Made by a program: the position numbers and the translations under genes. This document shows, piece by piece, positions 58,850-64,000 of a stretch of DNA of 64,000 bases; the stretch's first letter is position 1; every line of letters starts with the position of its first letter. The DNA comes from Steromphala cineraria (taxonomy: Eukaryota > Mollusca > Gastropoda > Trochida > Trochidae). The stretch covers positions 8,910,708 to 8,974,707 of the forward strand of contig OU744725.1 of NCBI GenBank assembly GCA_916613615.1, in the 5' to 3' direction. Below the pieces are notes generated by a model. That model had not been told where the DNA came from. It was given only the letters and a program-made list of their open reading frames with translations, and ran no database searches.

Positions 58850-59772
58850 TAGATAGCCTGATGAGTGCATACTAAATGGCTCTATTTTGGCGTTTTGGCC
58901 CAACAGGTTTAGGAAAGCTTTACCCAAGCAACAATCAAATTCATTAATATCAGGTATAAAAGCTTAAAATACATTGATGCAATTCGATTAAGGAAATCTC
59001 AAAAACTATTTGACAGATGTTTTGACAAATTAATTTCGCTACATGTTATTAGAGGATTATCGTTTCTTACCAAATTGACGTTTCAGAGAGCGTGAACAGA
59101 AGACATTATAAGGTTAAAAGAGCGAAATTAAGGGGGGAACTGGTTAAACATCGTCGACATTTTTTCATTCATATGGCTAAGGTTTATTCAATATAACTTG
59201 ATTATATATTTGGTCCAGTGCCGCTATTGAAAGTTATCAACGTTGCGAACTAAGCCGGCGACAACATAGCAATTACATCCTTGTTCGCATAAAAGTGTAA
59301 TAAAATCCATAGTAATCATCGTCAGTTCAACATATATAGTTAATACACGAGGACGTGTATAAAAGGCTGTTGTGGTGCCTTCGATAACGAAGGATATAAT
59401 TTCGCCTTAATCGCATTCATGTTGCAGTTACTATTGAACATAAACAGTACTCACTCAACTTAATGGCTTATATAAATCGGTAATGTACAGCATTTAAAAA
59501 CACATAAGAAAAAGGCACAAGAACTAATTGTGTACTCCAATGTAAGAAATAACGTGAGTTTTACAATCAACAATTGGCGATGCATTTTTTCGGCGGATGA
59601 TCCGTCAACTGGCGCCTGTTAGACGGCTTTCTCTAATTTATATACATCCTGAATCTTTTTTGAAGCACTGTACATATAGCTACCAAACATTAAATTGTAA
59701 CGTTAAATGATTTGCAAGCCAAGAGTTCAAAGCTAGTACAGTTGTTTTTTGTACATCATTGCGCATATTAAG
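58850..59772. other. Non-coding (probably P450 intron), nothing recognised
   Basis: AT-rich with no exon-like frame bounded by splice signals. Confidence 0.35.
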
Positions 59773-59926
59773 TTGTTACAAGGGTCAGTTGATAAGGCTG
59801 TCATTATTAAGATGTAACAAGGGCCAGCTACTAAGTCCATCAGATTAAGATGTTACAAGGGCCAGTTACTAAGGCTATCAGACTGAAATGTAACAAGGGT
59901 CAGTTACTAAGGCTATCAGATTAAAT
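59773..59926 (+). repeat. About 39-bp tandem repeat, 4 copies
   Basis: GTTACAAGGGTCAGTT...AAGGCT(G/A)TCA...TTAAGAT recurs at about 59775, 59814, 59852 and 59890. Confidence 0.85.
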
Positions 59927-61630
59927 TTCGAAAATACCAAATCAGCCAATTAAAGAATTTGCCTGTTATTTTTCAAGTGGACGAGACATATTAATACAAC
60001 AAACTATTATCGCTATTCATGGAAACATATGTGGAATTTACACTCCCTTATTAGTGTTATATACGATGAATGATCTTTACAATAATGGAAACCGATGATA
60101 TTATCATGCATTAACATGTTGACATAATAAGATGCATTGAATGGAGGACTTGTAAGTTTCCTGATCAACTCCAAATAGTAAATCAAAACCTCTCTTAATG
60201 TAATCCGAACACTGGTTCGGGTGAGTGACAAATTTTCGTTTAATATACTAAATGGTAATTCGAGATGCAATGTAACAACATGAGTATAACATTTAAATGT
60301 GAAGTCTCTTCATGAAGTTTATTTCCAAAGGTCTTCAAATTATTCTGGGAGGCCAAATTAACATGCAAAATATATATGAATATGAGTCAGGATACCCTGA
60401 TATTTCACAGAGTGTCTTTTTTATCCTTTTCGTCACATAAATTGACTTGACGTTGACGATGAAAGTCGTTTACAAGGACACCCGGAACTTCTTAAGGGAA
60501 TATCAACAATTAATGTTGAAACTGATAGGACACCTATTTTCTCAATGTTATGTCTGTGTGTTAAACAGAAATTCAAAATTGTTCCTTGTTGTATCAATAT
60601 ATATGAACCATTGATGAAGAGATAATAGTTGTAAATACCGTGTCATTTTATATGTTGTGTCTGTCATAAACAAGATTTGTTATGAATTCACGAAGCTTAC
60701 AAAAAGATTCTGAAAAATATCATGAATGTTTCATATTATGTCATATTGACACTGAGAATACAGTGTCATAATCAATCCATTTTAAACGACAATGTCATAT
60801 ACATGTTGTACAAATTATTTAATCCAATATGATAAAACTGTTGACCGAGACATGTTATGTTGGAAACAGGTACAACAATCAACGATCAAACCCCTTTTAC
60901 ATTTGTAATGTGAAAACTTACAGTTGCGAGGTCAACGCCCCCTTTTACATGTGCCTAAGCAATAGCTTACCCCACAAGGATGATAACACGAATCTTATTC
61001 ATATCATTTACTTTTATTGCCAACCACTTTGAACATATTTAAATGCAAGGTAATAACTTCTTAACAGTCATGAAACAATGCTCATGAAAAAATGTGTCCT
61101 TTAGTCGGATCAAGGTCAAGGCCGACTGTAGATAAGAGGGTCATGACCGACTTATTTCACCCGTGATCATTTTACAAAGACCTTCACTAATTATTGTTCA
61201 TTTCTGACATGGGATTTAAGACATGAATTGTTTATACACGAACTAACATTCTTGTGTTAAGCTTCCAACTGTATTCATTTCCATACCTAATGGTCCCCTT
61301 TATCATGCTGTCTTTAATTACTGAAATAATCTACATAATGTCCCCGCGTTGGCCTTTAAGCAGAAAACACTACAATTTCTATAATAACTTGCACAGCATT
61401 TTTTCACTTTTATCCACTCTAGACTTATATAAGTATTCTGTTTGTTATTTTAATAAGTCTCACTTCAAAGACATAAAACACAAAATGTAGCATATCAAAA
61501 GTGTAATTTATTTCATGCAACCATTTGCGAAAATAAAAAAACAAACAAAAGAACATACCATTCTGCAAATATATCTAACATGTATTTGAATGTTAATGGT
61601 ATGGGACGTCATTGACAAATTGTCATTGTG
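59927..61630. other. Non-coding, nothing recognised
   Basis: 1.7 kb of AT-rich DNA; small frames on both strands (60013-60270, 60829-61032, 61254-61490) have no recognisable features. Confidence 0.35.
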
Positions 61631-61636
61631 GTAAAA

Positions 61637-62048
61637 CGTTGTTCATAACGTTACTGCTTCATGTCATTGTGTTGTTCATAACGTTACTGCTTCATGTCAT
61701 AACGTTGTTCATAACGTTACTGCTTCATTGTTCATAACGTTACTGCTTCATGTCATTGCGTTGTTCATAACGTTACTGCTTCATGTCATTGTGTTGTTCA
61801 TAACGTTACTGCTTCATGTCATTGCGTTGTTCATAACGTTACTGCTTCATGTCATTGCGTTGTTCATAACGTTACTGCTTCATGTCATTGCGTTGTTCAT
61901 AACGTTACTGCTTCATGTCATTGCGTTGTTCATAACGTTACTGCTTCATGTCATTGCGTTGTTCATAACGTTACTGCTTCATGTCATTGCGTTGTTCATA
62001 ACGTTACTGCTTCATGTCATTGCGTTGTTCATAACGTTACTGCTTCAT
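61637..62048 (+). repeat. 33-bp minisatellite, about 12 copies
   Basis: Unit GTTGTTCATAACGTTACTGC + TTCATGTCATTGC. The first copies (61637-61730) are irregular and the rest nearly identical. The 11-codon periodic frame (LHVIALFITLL) is a by-product of the period. Confidence 0.95.
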
Positions 62049-62640
62049 GAGGGAAGGATATTCGTTATAGTATAATATTGTAAATCCGATATAACGGTTA
62101 ATTAATGGTCACCTTTTTCTCTTCGAAGTTTATTGTTACTAAATCGTGTGTTAGACACTGTGTCATTTTTTTTTTAAAGTTCGATGTTCTGGTTGATAAC
62201 TTCCTTATTGTGAAATTACCAAGTTTTAGTATAAGCCTCATCGGGTGTATTGTGGAGCAATATAAACCTGTTGTGCAGTCCTTATGGAATAAATCTAACA
62301 TACCTGAATAAATGACAATCAATAAGTTAAGTCCAATTATACACCACTTCCGGTCTCGTTGGGATGGTTTAGTTCTAACGGTAGGTGTATTGACTGTTCT
62401 TACCCAAGCGGGCAAGGATATGCCGGGTATTAAAGTTTGCATAATGGTCATGGGAATAACAGTTTTTCTAAAAATAACTCGCATTTTGATTGGTTGACGG
62501 AACTTTTTTGCATCCATTCATGATTCCCTTTTATCTTCTATTTCAGTTGAGAGATATAGATGAAAATTTTTATACTTAAATTGCGAAAGTCACACATTAC
62601 TACAACATTTGTAATCGGAAATCAAGACCTTCTGACGTTT
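62049..62640. other. Non-coding, nothing assigned
   Basis: A minus-strand frame of 139 codons (62098-62517) has no domain I recognise and is opposed by open plus-strand frames. Confidence 0.25.
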
Positions 62641-62703
62641 TCTTTGCCGTAAATACAAGTTTAAATCTTCAAGGCGGCGCTAGTTCCGGCCGAACTGTCG
62701 AAA

Positions 62704-62739
62704 CGTCATAGCTCTATGACGTCATTAAACATGACGTCA
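62704..62739. promoter_or_regulatory. Paired CRE palindromes
   Basis: TGACGTCA occurs at 62717-62724 and 62732-62739, 15 bp apart. The first is also half of a larger inverted repeat ACGTCATAGCTCTATGACGT (62704-62723). The surroundings (62660-62820) are CpG-richer than average. Such paired full CRE/ATF sites suggest a promoter, but no transcript start or gene can be tied to them. Confidence 0.35.
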
Positions 62740-63595
62740 TACATTCCTCACTTGGTTTGTCAAACGTAACGAAAGCTAGCGACGTCTTACGTTTTCTTTC
62801 CGGTTGTGCGCAGTCAATAAAATCGATTGTGAGACAATATTTGTTTGATATAATGCGAAATCAATGTCATAAACTATTTCAAATTAGATCGTGAGTAGCG
62901 AACTACTTTGAGCCGCCCATCCTGAAGTAGTGATCAAAATAATGAATGGCGTATGAGTACAATTTGTACTTTACCTGCCGAGCGTAAATTTTTAAGGTTT
63001 CTCTTTTTCTCTCGTTTTTACGCATCAACGCTGAAGCTCGGAGTTTATCACAATAATTAACTCCGGACAGATAATCCGTAATTCCTCGCAACTCGTTGAT
63101 TACTCTTATAATTCATCTCAACTTGCTATGCACTTCCTGTTCGTGTCTTGACCGATAGACCTCTACTTTACCGATACACCTACTTTTTTGTATATCTAAA
63201 GTTAGTCAGGTGAAGAGATCTTCAACTTTGGCAAATAAAAAGACTTGGAGTTATAATTTTTTGAGAATTATAAACAACGATGGCGGACCTTTATGTTGCC
63301 GAGCAGCGACTCTGTCGACTGAGCTACTGAGGTTTGATTCAGAGTCTTTCTGTTGTCTCATGTATATGTTGTTATATTTTCCTATATAAGCCTATGTATA
63401 GGTACTAATTTGTACCAATTGTAATAGAATGATGTCAGTTTAAGGGTTTTTTTTGCCTCAAGTTGAAGAATATTGTTTACATTCTATTGATCTAGTTGTG
63501 TCAAGATATATATACATAGAGAAGGATGGAAAGCATTGTTTCGTCAACCTTAGTGGGGCATATGACAGATATACCCACACTTCCCTCCTTGCATG
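62740..63595. other. Non-coding; one weak exon candidate on the minus strand
   Basis: A minus-strand frame (about 62972-63113) reads ...YCDKLRASALMRKNERKRE and reaches a donor-like CGGCAG|GTAAAG. It lacks a convincing acceptor and resembles no family I know. Confidence 0.2.
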
Positions 63596-64000
63596 ACACG
63601 ACATTGCTTCTTATTCCCTCAACAACTATCGATGTTGTTACACGACATTGCTTCTTCTTCCTTTGCGAACCATGGATTTGGTTACAAGACATTGCTTCTT
63701 ATTCCTTCAAGAATCATGGATGTGGTTACACGACATTGCTTTTTCTTCCTTCAAGAATCATGGATGTGGTTACATGACATTGCTTCTTATTCCTTCAAGA
63801 ATCATGGATTTGGTTACACGACATTGCTTCTTATTCCTTCAAGAATCATGGATGTGGTTACATGACATTGCTTCTTCTTCCTTCAAGAATCATGGATGTG
63901 GTTACATGACATTGCTTCTTATTCCTTCAAGAATCATGGATGTGGTTACATGACATTGCTTCTTATTCCTTCAAGAATCATGGATTTGGTTACTGGACAT
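63596..64000 (+). repeat. 44-bp minisatellite, at least 9 copies, cut by window end
   Basis: ACATTGCTTCTT(A/C)TTCCTT + CAAGAATCATGGAT(G/T)TGGTTACA recurs with ACATTG at 63601, 63645, 63689, 63733 and onward every 44 bp. As 44 is not a multiple of 3, the open frames rotate and are not genes. Confidence 0.93.

Noticed and set aside
61728..62075. Repeated hydrophobic 11-residue peptide (LHVIALFITLL) as a membrane protein
   Set aside because: Produced by the 33-bp period of the minisatellite.
62098..62517. 139-codon minus-strand frame
   Set aside because: No domain and open frames on the opposite strand at the same place.

Overview
This is eukaryotic, almost certainly animal, nuclear DNA. Genes are split by introns with GT-AG junctions. 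The sequence is AT-rich, and gene-sized ORFs are almost absent outside low-complexity arrays. It is crowded with tandem repeats and with transposon families typical of aquatic invertebrates: Tc1-like elements, tRNA-derived SINEs, MITEs and a DIRS-like reverse transcriptase. A marine mollusc or another lophotrochozoan is my best guess, by inference only; nothing in the window fixes the species.

Only two host genes can be supported. On the minus strand, 1-2772 holds the first four coding exons of a long coiled-coil Golgi tether resembling giantin (golgin B1). Its 3' part runs off the left edge, and its promoter is probably near 4620-4690. On the plus strand, 56259-56451 is the first coding exon of a cytochrome P450 with a mitochondrial-type leader. 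The rest of that gene lies beyond the window. A weak candidate for a small gene starts at 6383-6461.

Layout: 1-4700 giantin-like 5' end; 5.7-9.2 kb transposon debris (Tc1 tail, 147-bp repeats, a large palindrome, a DIRS-like RT fragment); 9.2-18.8 kb a decayed 60-bp array, a GC-richer island and an 8.9-kb GA-rich satellite; 19.8-21.3 kb a terminally complete but decayed Tc1 element; 21.5-35 kb intergenic or intronic DNA with foldback palindromes, three copies of one MITE family (one split by an 860-bp insertion) and SINEs; 35.4-36.9 kb a 29-bp minisatellite; 39.3-40.1 kb a trinucleotide array; 41.0-43.6 kb a 54-bp minisatellite; 44.3-45.4 kb 5-bp and 21-bp arrays; 45.6-48.9 kb a 3.3-kb element bounded by about 130-bp inverted repeats; 50.7-51.9 kb a 1.3-kb terminal-inverted-repeat element; 54.4-55.2 kb a SINE and a MITE; 56.3 kb the P450 exon; 57.3-58.8 kb a second terminally complete Tc1 element; 59.8-64 kb more tandem arrays.

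The two genes have no visible functional link. The main story is repeat biology: about fifteen unrelated tandem arrays with periods from 3 to 162 bp, several with higher-order structure, and a recurring class of foldback elements with GC-richer loops. The very long ORFs in the arrays arise because those arrays lack stop codons; I do not regard them as genes.
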